Source of the DNA: Phycisphaerae bacterium
Lineage (GTDB): Bacteria; Planctomycetota; Phycisphaerae; UBA1845; Fen-1342
DNA length: 64,000 nucleotides
NCBI GenBank assembly: GCA_030428945.1
Contig: JAUIEC010000007.1
Location: forward strand, 124,001-188,000
Direction of reading: 5' to 3'
Below, in pieces: positions 19,068 through 28,389 of the stretch. Every line of letters begins with the position of its first letter. Positions within the stretch are counted from its first letter, which is position 1. Below the pieces are notes generated by a model. It was not told the DNA's origin, did not search any database, and saw only the letters and a list, made by a program, of their open reading frames with translations. The translations under genes and the position numbers were made by a program.

Positions 19068-20946
19068 TACGACCAAGGAAGACCTCAAGGACATCCTGCG
19101 GAAGGTCGATGAGGGCAAGCTCCAGTTGCCCGACTTCCAGCGCGACTACGTCTGGGGTGATGACGATGTCGAAAGCCTGATTGCCTCGATCGCGAAGGGG
19201 TTTCCGGTCGGTGCGCTGCTGACGCTGGAGAACGGTGGCGCGGTGCAGTTCAAGTCGCGAATGCTGGCTGGTGCCCGCGAGAAGGACGCGAGCGCCGAAG
19301 AACTGCTGCTCGACGGCCAGCAGCGGATGACCTCCCTGTTCCAGTCGATGTACAGTAAGAAACCGATTCGCACGCGCACCCAGAAGAAGGTCGTCGTCGA
19401 GCGCTTCTATTACCTCAAGATCGAGGCGGCCGCCGCCGACGTGGCCAACATCGAAGAGGCCATTCTTGGTGTCCCGTCCGACCGCATCGTACGAACGAAC
19501 TTCGGCCGCGACATCGTTCTCGATCTCTCCACGGCGGAAGCCGAGTATGCCGGCGACCTGTTCCCGCTGAACCAGGTCTTCGATCACACAGACTGGTACT
19601 TCGGCTGGCGGCAGTACTGGCACCAGCGGAACCCTGATCGGCTCGATGTGGAGAACCGCTTCTTCAAGGGCATCGTTGAGAGCATCCAGCGATACAAGAT
19701 GCCGATCATCCGGCTCGATCGGAAGAACAGCCGCGAGGCGATCTGCCTCGTCTTCGAGAAGGTGAATGTCGGCGGCAAAAAGCTCGACCCGTTTGAACTG
19801 GTCACCGCGATCTACGCCGCATCCAACTTCGACCTGCGCGAGGATTGGAACGGGATCGCCGGTACGGAAGACATCGGCCGTCGGGGCCGAATCATCGGGC
19901 AGGATCACACGCGCCGCGTTCTGAAGGAGATCCAGAGCACCGATTTCCTTCAGGCCTGCACGCTTCGCCACACGCGCCAGCGACGCCTCGACGTCGCGGC
20001 CGGCGGCGCGAAGGACTCCGACCTGCCGCAGATCACCTGCAAACGCGAGGCCCTGCTCGCCCTGCCGCTCAACGCCTACCAGCGATACGCCGACGAAATC
20101 GAGCGCGGATTCATGGAGGCGGCCGGATTCCTGAACGAACTCAAGATCCACGTCGAACGGGACATCCCCTACCCACCGCAATCGACCGGGCTCGCGACAG
20201 CGTTCTCCATTCTCGGCCCGGCCGGCGACACGGCCGTTGCGCGTGAGCGACTTGCCCAGTGGTTCTGGTCGATCGCCCTAGGCGAGCAGTACGGATCCAG
20301 TACGGAGTCCAAGCTTGCCCGCGACGTCCCCGAACTCGTGGCGTGGATCACTGAGAACGGCCCCAAGCCACGTTCGGTTGATGAAGCGATCTTCCAGCAG
20401 GATCGGTTGCTGTCGCTCCGCTCCCGGAACTCGGCCGCCTACAAGGCGATTCACGCTTTGCTCATGCGCCGCGGCTGCCAGGACTTCATCAGCGGCAAGG
20501 GGTTCGAGCTGATGACGTTCCACAAGGACCGGGTCGATGTCCACCACATCTTCCCGAAGGCCTGGTGCAAGAAGCAGGGCCTCGATCGGAAGATGTTCGA
20601 CTCGATCGTGAACAAGACGCCCCTGTCGAAGCGCTCGAACATCTCGATCAGCGGCGACGCCCCGTCCGTCTACCTCAAACGGGTCGAGTCCAAGTTCGGC
20701 CTGTCCGCCGACATGCTCGACAACATCCTGCGGACGCACCTGATCGAGCCCGAGTATCTGCGGGCAGACGACTTCGACGGATTCTTCAAGGCGCGGCTGC
20801 AAGCCCTGTCCGGCCTGATCTCCGATGCGCTCGGGAAGGCCGTCGTGGAGAGCCACGGCTCCAACGAGGTCGAGATCGAGGTGGAAGACGACGAGACGGA
20901 CGACACCGAAGCAATGGACAACGGCGACGAGATCGCCGCCGCATAG
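19060..20946 (+). CDS. DUF262/HNH (GmrSD-like) protein
   Basis: A 628-residue protein. The N-terminal DUF262 (ParB-like NTPase, GmrS-type) signature is clear: 'LQLPDFQRDYVW' near residue 22 and 'LLLDGQQRMTSL' near 82, with 'INRLDRKNS..AICLVFEKVNVGGKKLDPFELV'-like blocks (about 220-250). The C-terminal part has an HNH-type element 'DVHHIFPKAW' (about 492-501) followed by 'NKTPLSKRSN' (about 517-526). GmrSD proteins are modification-dependent nucleases; other DUF262 proteins act in several phage-defence systems. Here it lies within a restriction operon, between the nuclease and methyltransferase genes. The order of the domains is seen; the target is unknown. Confidence 0.85.
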   Translation: MFDTTKEDLKDILRKVDEGKLQLPDFQRDYVWGDDDVESLIASIAKGFPVGALLTLENGGAVQFKSRMLAGAREKDASAEELLLDGQQRMTSLFQSMYSKKPIRTRTQKKVVVERFYYLKIEAAAADVANIEEAILGVPSDRIVRTNFGRDIVLDLSTAEAEYAGDLFPLNQVFDHTDWYFGWRQYWHQRNPDRLDVENRFFKGIVESIQRYKMPIIRLDRKNSREAICLVFEKVNVGGKKLDPFELVTAIYAASNFDLREDWNGIAGTEDIGRRGRIIGQDHTRRVLKEIQSTDFLQACTLRHTRQRRLDVAAGGAKDSDLPQITCKREALLALPLNAYQRYADEIERGFMEAAGFLNELKIHVERDIPYPPQSTGLATAFSILGPAGDTAVARERLAQWFWSIALGEQYGSSTESKLARDVPELVAWITENGPKPRSVDEAIFQQDRLLSLRSRNSAAYKAIHALLMRRGCQDFISGKGFELMTFHKDRVDVHHIFPKAWCKKQGLDRKMFDSIVNKTPLSKRSNISISGDAPSVYLKRVESKFGLSADMLDNILRTHLIEPEYLRADDFDGFFKARLQALSGLISDALGKAVVESHGSNEVEIEVEDDETDDTEAMDNGDEIAAA

Positions 20947-20962
20947 AGAGTCACCCGAACTG

Positions 20963-23818
20963 ATGGCCAAGAAGAAGACCAGTCGAAAGCGGTTCAGCAA
21001 GCCGAAGACCCCCAAGCAGGTCGAGACGCTGACGCATGCGGAGGCGTCGCGGAAGAACATCCCGACGGCCGAGTTCCAGGCGGTCATGGACAAGGAGCAG
21101 CAGGCGCCGATTCGGGTGGCTTACGAGCGGCGGAACCGCGATCTCGATCCGCAGCTTGTCTGGCGCGGCAAGGACGAGCAGGACTGGTCTGATCTGGTCG
21201 TGCAGGCCCCGCCGCTGTTCATCCAGGAGAAGGTCCACCCGAAGGTACTGATCGACGACCTGCTGCGGCGGACGCGGGACGAGCGGCAGGCCGAGGAGGA
21301 GCAGGCCGCACCGCTGCTGTTCCAGGATCTGTTCGCCGACTTCAACGGCCTGCCCGATGCGGACGTGAAGACCGAGTTCTACCAGCACGATGCGAACTGG
21401 ACGAACCGGATGATCCTCGGCGACAGCCTCCAGGTGATGGCGTCGCTGGCCGAACGCGAAAGACTCCGGGGGCAGGTGCAGTGCATCTACATCGACCCGC
21501 CGTACGGGATCAAGTTCAACTCGAACTTCCAGTGGTCGACGACCAGCCGCGACGTGAAGGATGGCAACGTCGACCACATCACGCGCGAGCCCGAGCAGGT
21601 CAAGGCCTTTCGCGATACGTGGCGCGACGGCATCCACTCCTATCTGACCTACCTGCGTGACCGCCTCACCGTCGCCCGCGACTTGCTACACGACACCGGC
21701 TCCATCTTTGTCCAAATCGGCGACGAAAACATCCACCGCGTCCGGGCTGTAGTGGATGAGGTGTTCGGAGATGGGAACTACGTCTCACAGATCGCTTATT
21801 CTACGACCACAGGAAGAGCAGATCAGAAGGTGAGCGTGGAGAACGACTTTATCCTGTTTTACGCAAAGAACCGTGACTCGTTGAAGTTTCGGTCTGTATT
21901 CACAGAGAAAGACCCGAACGAGATCAAGAGCTACAAGTATGCGGTCGACTCGACTCGTTCATACGCGCGCACTTTGGGGGGCGATAGCAAGACCGACATC
22001 CTCGACTCTGATGCAGAACAGCTTGCCCAGCTGAGCTTCGCTGTCTCACAAGACCCCGGGAAGCCTGAAGAGCGGTTCTTCAGCTTTCGCAGGCGGGATT
22101 TCGACTGCGGAAAGAGCCGGCACTGGAAGACGCGGAATCCTGAAGGACTAAACCGCCTCGGATTCGCGTCACGTCTCTATCCGCTCGCCACGCAGTTAAA
22201 CTACGTTCGACTCTTCTCGGACAATCAGTTCAAGCCTATCAACAACACTTGGCTTGACACTGGCAGCGCCGGGTATTCCAGTGCTGACCCGAAGCGTTAT
22301 GTCGTTCAGACTGATAGCCTTGTAATCCGTCGTTGTCTGCTCATGGCGACCGACCCCGGGGACCTGGTGCTGGACCCGACGTGCGGGTCGGGGACGACGG
22401 CGTACGTGGCCGAGCAATGGGGCCGCCGCTGGATCACCATCGACACGTCCCGCGTATCGCTCGCCCTCGCCCGTGCTCGGATCATGGGAGCCCGCTACCC
22501 ATACTACCTCCTGTCCGACTCGCAGGCGGGGGTCGAACAAGAAGCGAAGGTCACCCGGGCCGACCTGCCCGACGACTACGCAAACCGCCCCTACGCCAAC
22601 GATATCCGCCACGGATTCGTCTACGAGCGCGTGCCGCACATCACGCTGAAGTCGATCGCCAACAACACCGAGATCGACGTGATCTACGAACGGTTTCAGG
22701 AGCAGATGGAACCGGTCCGCGAACAGTTGAACAAGGCCCTCAAGCAGAACTGGGAGGAGTGGGAGATTCCGCGCGACGCCGGCGCCGACTGGCCCAAGCC
22801 GGCCCGGGAGGCGCACGCGAAGTGGTGGGAACTCCGCATCGCCCGCCAGAAGGAGATCGACGCATCGATCGCGGCCAAGGCCGACTTCGAGTACCTCTAC
22901 GACAAGCCGTATGAAGACAAGAAGAAGGTCCGCGTGGCCGGCCCGTTCACGGTCGAGAGCCTCTCGCCGCACCGCACGCTGCACGTCGGCGAGGACGACG
23001 AACTGATCGACCCGCTTGAAGCACCGACCCGGACGGCCGACGAAACCGACTTCGCCGGGATGATCCTCGAACACCTGAAGACCAGCGGCGTCCAGCAGGC
23101 CCACAGGGACGACCGGATCACGTTCTCATCGCTGACGCCCTGGCCGGGACACTTCATCTGCGCCGAGGGCCGCTACGTCGAGGGTGACGGCACGGACGAG
23201 AAGCGGGCCGGGATCTTCATCGGCCCCGAGTTCGGCACGGTCTCGCGGCCGGACCTGGTCGCGGCCGCCCGCGAGGCGGGCGAGGCCGACTTCGACGTAC
23301 TGATCGCGTGCGCGTTCAACTACGAAGCCCACGCCTCGGAGTTCAGCAAGCTCGGCCGGATCCCCGTGCTGAAGGCCCGCATGAACGCCGACCTGCACAT
23401 GGGCGGGGAGTTGAAGAACACCGGCAAGGGCAACCTGTTCGTGATCTTCGGCGAGCCGGACATCGAAATCCTCGACGCCGAGAGCGGGCAGGTGCAGGTG
23501 AAGATCAACGGCGTGGACGTGTTCGACCCGACCAGTGGCGAGATCCGCAGCGACGATGCGGACGGCATCGCCTGCTGGTTCGTCGATACCGACTACAACG
23601 AGGAGAGCTTCTTCGTCCGACACGCGTACTTCCTCGGCCAGAACGACCCGTACAAGAGCCTGAAGACGACGCTGAAGGCGGAGATCGACGAAGAGGCGTG
23701 GGAGACGCTGCACAGCGACACCTCGCGCCCCTTCAACAAACCGGCCGGCGGCCGAATCGCGGTCAAGGTGATCAATCATCTCGGGGACGAGGTGATGAAG
23801 GTGTTTCGGGTGGAGTGA
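20963..23818 (+). CDS. Beta-class site-specific DNA methyltransferase (type III Mod-like)
   Basis: A 951-residue protein. The start ATG at 20963 gives a basic N-terminus (MAKKKTSRKRFSK) 16 bp after the DUF262 stop; the frame is open further upstream but that part overlaps the DUF262 gene. Catalytic motif IV 'YIDPPYGIKF' is at about 176-185, with motif I 'LDPTCGSGTTAYVAEQ' at about 469-484. IV before I is the beta-class order of N6-adenine/N4-cytosine enzymes. A long C-terminal extension (about 520-951) is typical of large Mod-like proteins in these operons. It should protect host DNA from the nuclease at 15865. The recognition site cannot be read from sequence. Confidence 0.9.
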   Translation: MAKKKTSRKRFSKPKTPKQVETLTHAEASRKNIPTAEFQAVMDKEQQAPIRVAYERRNRDLDPQLVWRGKDEQDWSDLVVQAPPLFIQEKVHPKVLIDDLLRRTRDERQAEEEQAAPLLFQDLFADFNGLPDADVKTEFYQHDANWTNRMILGDSLQVMASLAERERLRGQVQCIYIDPPYGIKFNSNFQWSTTSRDVKDGNVDHITREPEQVKAFRDTWRDGIHSYLTYLRDRLTVARDLLHDTGSIFVQIGDENIHRVRAVVDEVFGDGNYVSQIAYSTTTGRADQKVSVENDFILFYAKNRDSLKFRSVFTEKDPNEIKSYKYAVDSTRSYARTLGGDSKTDILDSDAEQLAQLSFAVSQDPGKPEERFFSFRRRDFDCGKSRHWKTRNPEGLNRLGFASRLYPLATQLNYVRLFSDNQFKPINNTWLDTGSAGYSSADPKRYVVQTDSLVIRRCLLMATDPGDLVLDPTCGSGTTAYVAEQWGRRWITIDTSRVSLALARARIMGARYPYYLLSDSQAGVEQEAKVTRADLPDDYANRPYANDIRHGFVYERVPHITLKSIANNTEIDVIYERFQEQMEPVREQLNKALKQNWEEWEIPRDAGADWPKPAREAHAKWWELRIARQKEIDASIAAKADFEYLYDKPYEDKKKVRVAGPFTVESLSPHRTLHVGEDDELIDPLEAPTRTADETDFAGMILEHLKTSGVQQAHRDDRITFSSLTPWPGHFICAEGRYVEGDGTDEKRAGIFIGPEFGTVSRPDLVAAAREAGEADFDVLIACAFNYEAHASEFSKLGRIPVLKARMNADLHMGGELKNTGKGNLFVIFGEPDIEILDAESGQVQVKINGVDVFDPTSGEIRSDDADGIACWFVDTDYNEESFFVRHAYFLGQNDPYKSLKTTLKAEIDEEAWETLHSDTSRPFNKPAGGRIAVKVINHLGDEVMKVFRVE

Positions 23819-23838
23819 GGGGGGTATCGGAGCAAGGC

Positions 23839-24453
23839 ATGGCTCGAGAGAAGAGAACCGACCAAGAACTGCTGCAAGCGTCTCTGGCAGTTCAATACGA
23901 ACTCGTGATGATGGGGACCTCGCACCAACTTCTCCAGGAACTCCGAATAACGCTAAACACCTCGAATCGAGATCGCACAATCTCAAACGCACTCGTACAC
24001 TCTTTTCTCCTTGCATCGAGGGCTTTACTGGACTTCCTTTACCCTCGCTCGCCTTGGCCATCTGACATCATCGCCTTGGACTACTTCGATACCGCAGGCG
24101 CGTGGGAGGCTTGCCGAAAAACTCCGGTGCCCGAAATGGCGGATGGAACACTAGCCAAGCAGATTGGCGCTTGGCTCGCACACCTCACATACGGGCGCGC
24201 CGGGAACGACCGGCCGCTATGGGGGTTCTTCGCTATCGAGCGCAACATCTGCGAAGAAATGCGGTGCTTCACTGCGGCTACTGACGAGTCGCGAGTACAT
24301 CCACACCTTCGACAAGATCTTGCTGCTCGGCTCCGCGTGCTCAACGCCATGGAAGCGAATGCGCCTGATTTGATCGACACGCCAATTGTCGAGATGGTCT
24401 CGAGTGCCCCATTGGACTACCATCGCGAACTCGCACGGCGTGGTCTCGCATGA
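23839..24453 (+). CDS. Hypothetical helical protein in the defence operon
   Basis: A 204-residue protein, mostly helical by composition, with the conserved-looking block 'NALVHSFLLASRALLDFLYPR' split here as NALVHSFLLAS / RALLDFLYPR (about residues 54-75). No signal peptide or transmembrane helix is seen. It starts 20 bp after the methyltransferase stop, and its stop overlaps the helicase start (ATGA). I do not recognise the family. A HEPN-like helical fold is a possibility but no R-x4-6-H motif is convincing. The position suggests an accessory defence component. Confidence 0.65.
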   Translation: MAREKRTDQELLQASLAVQYELVMMGTSHQLLQELRITLNTSNRDRTISNALVHSFLLASRALLDFLYPRSPWPSDIIALDYFDTAGAWEACRKTPVPEMADGTLAKQIGAWLAHLTYGRAGNDRPLWGFFAIERNICEEMRCFTAATDESRVHPHLRQDLAARLRVLNAMEANAPDLIDTPIVEMVSSAPLDYHRELARRGLA

Positions 24454-26519
24454 CCTTCCGGATCGCCGACACCTTCACGAGCAGCCTCGCCAAGCTCGAA
24501 GCCGACGAGCAGAAAGCCGTCAAGACCACGGCGTTCGACCTCCAGATGAACCCGGCCAGTCCGGGCATGCAGTTCCACAAACTCGAGCGGGCGAAGGACA
24601 AGAACTTCTGGTCGGTGCGGGTTTCGCGTGACATTCGCCTGATCGTCCACCGCACCGACGGCAACCTGCTGCTGTGCTACGTCGATCATCACGACGCTGC
24701 CTATCGCTGGGCCGAGCGACGTCGGCTGGAACGGCACCCGCAGACAGGCGCGGCGCAGCTTGTTGAGATCCGCGAGACGGTCCGCGAGATCGAGATCCCG
24801 AAGTACGTCGAGACCGAACAGCCGGCGCCGCCGAAGTCGCCACCGCTGGCCGGTGTGCCGGCCGAGCGACTGCTGGCCTACGGCGTGCCGGAGGAGTGGA
24901 TCGCGGACATTCAGGCGGCCGACGACGACGCCCTGCTGACGCTCGCGGATCACCTGCCGGCCGAGGCCGCCGAGGCCGTGCTGGAACTCGCGACCGGGGG
25001 TTCGCCGCCGTTGCCGGTGCACGCGGCCGACGAGAGCGACCCGTTCACGCATCCGGATGCGCAGCGGCGCTTCCGCGTCATGGAGGACGCCGAGGAACTC
25101 GCCCGGGCCCTGGCGTTCCCGTGGGATCGCTGGACGGTCTTCCTGCACCCGACGCAGCGCGAGACGGTGTCGCGGACCTACTCGGGGCCGGCCCGCGTGA
25201 TGGGCTCGGCCGGGACCGGGAAGACGGTCGTAGCGATCCACCGTGCCGCCCACCTGGCCGCGAGCCGCCCGGATGCGAAGGTGCTGCTGACGACGTTCTC
25301 GCTGACGCTCGCGCGGCACCTGCGCGACAAGCTGGGGCGGCTGGTCGGCCCGGAGCCGAAGAACCCGGTCGCGGTGCGGGCGATCGACGAGGTCGGGCTC
25401 GAACTGTACGAGCAGCGGTTCGGCAAGCCGCAGATTCCGACGGCCAGCATGCTGCGGACGCTGCTTGCGGCCGCCCAGAAGGCAGCCGGTGCTGAGCGTT
25501 TCTCGCCGCGGTTCCTCGAGGCTGAGTGGCTCGACATCGTCGATGCCTGGCAACTGGCCGACTGGGACGCGTACCGGACGGTTCCGCGGCTCGGCCGGAA
25601 GACGCGGCTGGGCGAGAAGCAGCGGGCCGAGGCGTGGGGCGTGTTCGAGCATCTGCGGGCCGACCTGGCCGAGCGTGGGTTCGTGACGATCCCGCAGGTC
25701 TTCGCGGCCGTGACGGAAGAGGTCGCGGCGGGTCGCCTGCGGCCGGCCGACCATGTCGTGATCGACGAGGCACAGGACATCACCGTGCCGCACCTGCGGT
25801 TCCTGGCGGCCGTTGCGGGCGAGACCGAAGACGGGCTGTTCTTCGCGGGCGACCTCGGGCAACGGATCTTCCAGACGCCGTTCTCGTGGACGGCGCTGGG
25901 CGTGAGTGTCCGCGGCCGATCGCAGGTGCTGCGAATCAACTACCGCACCTCGCACCAGATCCGCCGCTACGCCGATCGCCTGCTGCCGCCCGAGATGGCC
26001 GACGTGGACGGCAACACGCAATCGCGGACCGGGACGGTCTCGGCCTTCAACGGACCGGATCCGGTGGTGATCGAATGCGAATCGACCAAGGCCGAGACCG
26101 AGCGCATCGCCGAGTGGATCACCGCGCGCCGCGACGAGGGCATCGAACCACACGAACTCGCAATCTTCGTGCGCTCCGACGAGCAGGTCACCCGCGCCAG
26201 CCACGCCGCGCAGCATGCAGACGTCGAAAGCGTGCGGCTGGACGCATCGACGCAGCCCCGCGAGGGCGCGGTGTCGATTGCGACGATGCATCTGGCAAAG
26301 GGCCTCGAGTTCCGCGGCGTAGCCGTGATCGCGTGCGACGACGAGGTAATCCCACTCCAGTCGCGAATCGAGTCGGTGACGGACCCGTCCGATCTCGAAG
26401 AGGTCTACAACACGGAGCGGCACCTGCTGTACGTGGCCTGCACCCGGGCCCGGGACCACCTGCTGGTGACGGGCGTGGAGCCGATGTCGGAGTTTCTGGA
26501 TGATCTGCGGGGGGAGTGA
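24450..26519 (+). CDS. RelE/ParE-like domain fused to UvrD-type helicase
   Basis: A 689-residue protein. Residues 1 to about 95 resemble RelE/ParE toxins ('FTSSLAKLEADEQKAV', 'LERAKDKNFWSVRVSRDIRLIVHR', 'LLLCYVDHHDAAYRWAERR'). A linker leads to a SF1 UvrD/Rep helicase core: 'RVMGSAGTGKTVVAIHRAA' (Walker A, about 250-268), 'VVIDEAQDITVPHLRF' (about 434-449), 'FAGDLGQRIFQ', 'INYRTSHQIRRYAD', 'VSIATMHLAKGLEFRGVAVI' and 'LLYVACTRARDHLLV' (about 656-670). The start overlaps the previous stop. Such fusions occur next to restriction genes. The RelE-like part may be a structural or nucleic-acid-binding module rather than an mRNA-cleaving toxin; which it is cannot be told here. Confidence 0.85.
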   Translation: MTFRIADTFTSSLAKLEADEQKAVKTTAFDLQMNPASPGMQFHKLERAKDKNFWSVRVSRDIRLIVHRTDGNLLLCYVDHHDAAYRWAERRRLERHPQTGAAQLVEIRETVREIEIPKYVETEQPAPPKSPPLAGVPAERLLAYGVPEEWIADIQAADDDALLTLADHLPAEAAEAVLELATGGSPPLPVHAADESDPFTHPDAQRRFRVMEDAEELARALAFPWDRWTVFLHPTQRETVSRTYSGPARVMGSAGTGKTVVAIHRAAHLAASRPDAKVLLTTFSLTLARHLRDKLGRLVGPEPKNPVAVRAIDEVGLELYEQRFGKPQIPTASMLRTLLAAAQKAAGAERFSPRFLEAEWLDIVDAWQLADWDAYRTVPRLGRKTRLGEKQRAEAWGVFEHLRADLAERGFVTIPQVFAAVTEEVAAGRLRPADHVVIDEAQDITVPHLRFLAAVAGETEDGLFFAGDLGQRIFQTPFSWTALGVSVRGRSQVLRINYRTSHQIRRYADRLLPPEMADVDGNTQSRTGTVSAFNGPDPVVIECESTKAETERIAEWITARRDEGIEPHELAIFVRSDEQVTRASHAAQHADVESVRLDASTQPREGAVSIATMHLAKGLEFRGVAVIACDDEVIPLQSRIESVTDPSDLEEVYNTERHLLYVACTRARDHLLVTGVEPMSEFLDDLRGE

Positions 26520-26589
26520 GCATCCGCGACCCGGAGCCCCGCTCTTCTGAGCATGGTCGGTGCGCGGCGGCGGCAGACCGCTCTGTGTG

Positions 26590-27447
26590 CTACACGACCG
26601 CCCGAAATGTCGTCGGCTCGAGCTGCAACTTCGCCGTCAGGGCCCCCTCCACGACGAAGATCCGCGGCCGCTTATCGAACTGGAAGACCCGATAAAGCCG
26701 GTAGTGGTCAGCGTTTGCTTCTGAGCAACGGACTTCATTCGACGTCAGGTAGAACGGGAAGCACTGGCCGAGCCGGGTGGTTTTGACCTCGATCATCCGT
26801 TCCGACTCGTCCCGGGCATCGAACGACAGAACATCGAAGCCGGCGCCATCGCCCCAGTCGTGCGCGACCCACTCGACCCGCTCCGCGAGATCGTCGCGCC
26901 CGGCCTGCTGTAAGCGTTGTCGTTCCGCCAACACGACCAGTCGTTCGCCGAGTTCGCCGAGCCGCCGGTTCTCGGCGTCGCGTCGGACGAAATCGACCTT
27001 GCGAAGCCTCCGCATCGTCCATGGTTTTGCGTCGGCCGGAAGCGGCCGCGGCTCGGGCGGGTCCACGAAGAGCCCGTCCCAGTTCGCGACCCGCGGCTCC
27101 TGTACCGGTGAGTCGAACAGCGGCGACTGCCACAGTTCCTCTAGCAGCCCCGGGTGCTTGGTGAGGTAGCCCTCGATCCCGTCGAGCAACAGACGCTGGT
27201 AGTTCCCGCGCGGCTTGTATCCGTCGATGTACGGGCAACCGAGATGAACCAGGGCGGCACTGATGTTCGCGTGCTTGAACTCGATGGAGCCGTCGGAGCG
27301 GTCATCAAGCTGCGGCGCGAGCCCGCGGCGATGCTCGGTCTTGCTGTACCGTTCCCCCCTCATCTCAGCGCGGAGCATCTGCATGTAGTCGGCCACGGCA
27401 AGCTCGACTTCACGAAGTGACCAGTCGCGATCGGAGCGGGAACCCAT
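26590..27447 (-). CDS. DUF3883-domain protein
   Basis: A 285-residue protein, convergent with the defence operon. The N-terminal half has a repeated-type layout seen in restriction-associated proteins ('WSLREVELAVADYMQML', 'FKHANISAALVHLGCPYIDGYKP', 'NYQRLLLDGIEGYL'). The C-terminal half carries the DUF3883 motif: 'GFDVLSFDARDESERMIEVKTTR', given here as GFDVLSFDARD and RMIEVKTTR (about residues 203-226), then 'FYLTSNEV'. D and E-x-K fit a PD-(D/E)xK fold. DUF3883 domains occur in many defence proteins, so it may be a separate nuclease or accessory factor of the neighbouring system. Confidence 0.8.
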   Translation of the reverse strand: MGSRSDRDWSLREVELAVADYMQMLRAEMRGERYSKTEHRRGLAPQLDDRSDGSIEFKHANISAALVHLGCPYIDGYKPRGNYQRLLLDGIEGYLTKHPGLLEELWQSPLFDSPVQEPRVANWDGLFVDPPEPRPLPADAKPWTMRRLRKVDFVRRDAENRRLGELGERLVVLAERQRLQQAGRDDLAERVEWVAHDWGDGAGFDVLSFDARDESERMIEVKTTRLGQCFPFYLTSNEVRCSEANADHYRLYRVFQFDKRPRIFVVEGALTAKLQLEPTTFRAVV

Positions 27448-28389
27448 GCGACCAGGCTAGACCGCGGGCGGAACGGCGGCAACACCAGGGCGTCGAGTCA
27501 GGACAGCAGTCGCATCCGGCTGCCGCATCACCGGGCCTGCAGCCCGAAGTGCCGCCTTAAGGCGGGAATCGTGCGGAAGATACTGCAGGAAGCAGGCTAC
27601 CAAAAGAAGCCCCCAATCCTAGGCGCGCGTCATGCTCAACCGAACCAGACCACGGCTCGATGAAGGCTCATCGGACGAACTGGCTTGGTTGTTGATGCAC
27701 CCTGTCCAGGCATAGAAGCCTCTGAGGCACCGCACGGCTGGCCCACGGAACTCGCCCGGAGAGTCCGACGAGGCGAGACAGCGGCGGCATGACAGTGTCG
27801 CTTCCTGCCCCGCTCAGCATGGAAAGCTGCGCCATCTGCTGCGCTTTGTGAGAATCTTCTCGTTTTTCTCGGGTTTCCGATTGAGGTTCGAGTCCACCAT
27901 GGACCAACCTGCGGGCCGACGGCACGGCAGCCCCCAAGTATTCATCGACGATGCATGCGCCCGTGGCGTTTCAGGGTGCCCGCCGTATGGGGAGGTATCG
28001 ACCGGGGGCGCCGCGTCTCACACGGTGCGTTAAAACGGGCTCTATGACCGTCTCGTGACGAAGCCTGCTAGGTGACGGGTGGGCAGCAGCCCGCGTCCGG
28101 CCCAACTTGCCCCCACTTGCGTCCGAGGGGGCCCCGCTCGCTCCGCTCGCCCCGCCCCCCCGGGTCGCTTGGCGCCAACGGGCTCCCAATACTGGCTCGG
28201 CGTGCTTGTGCTGCCGCTCCGACCGGAAGAGCAAGCGACTGCCCCAAGGCTAGAATGGTCTAAGACTCACTGGCAGAGTCAGCGCCGGACTGCAGTCTGC
28301 CCGCACGCGCTGGTGCGGCACTGCCGCCGAGTGCAATTGCCGCCGTCGGTCTGTTAGCTATACGGCACCCTCAGGTAAAGGAGTTTCGC
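27448..28389. other. 942-bp stretch without a recognisable gene
   Basis: No frame on either strand has convincing codon use, start signal or family pattern. A fragment around 27560-27610 could be read as 'VRKILQEAGYQKKPP', vaguely like a transposase helix-turn-helix, but it is too short to support. An AAAGGAG ribosome binding site at its right end serves the next gene. It may be decayed cargo of the island. Confidence 0.5.

Noticed and set aside
27560-27640. Possible transposase fragment ('VRKILQEAGYQKKPP')
   Set aside because: Only about 15 residues, with no other motif or inverted repeat nearby.
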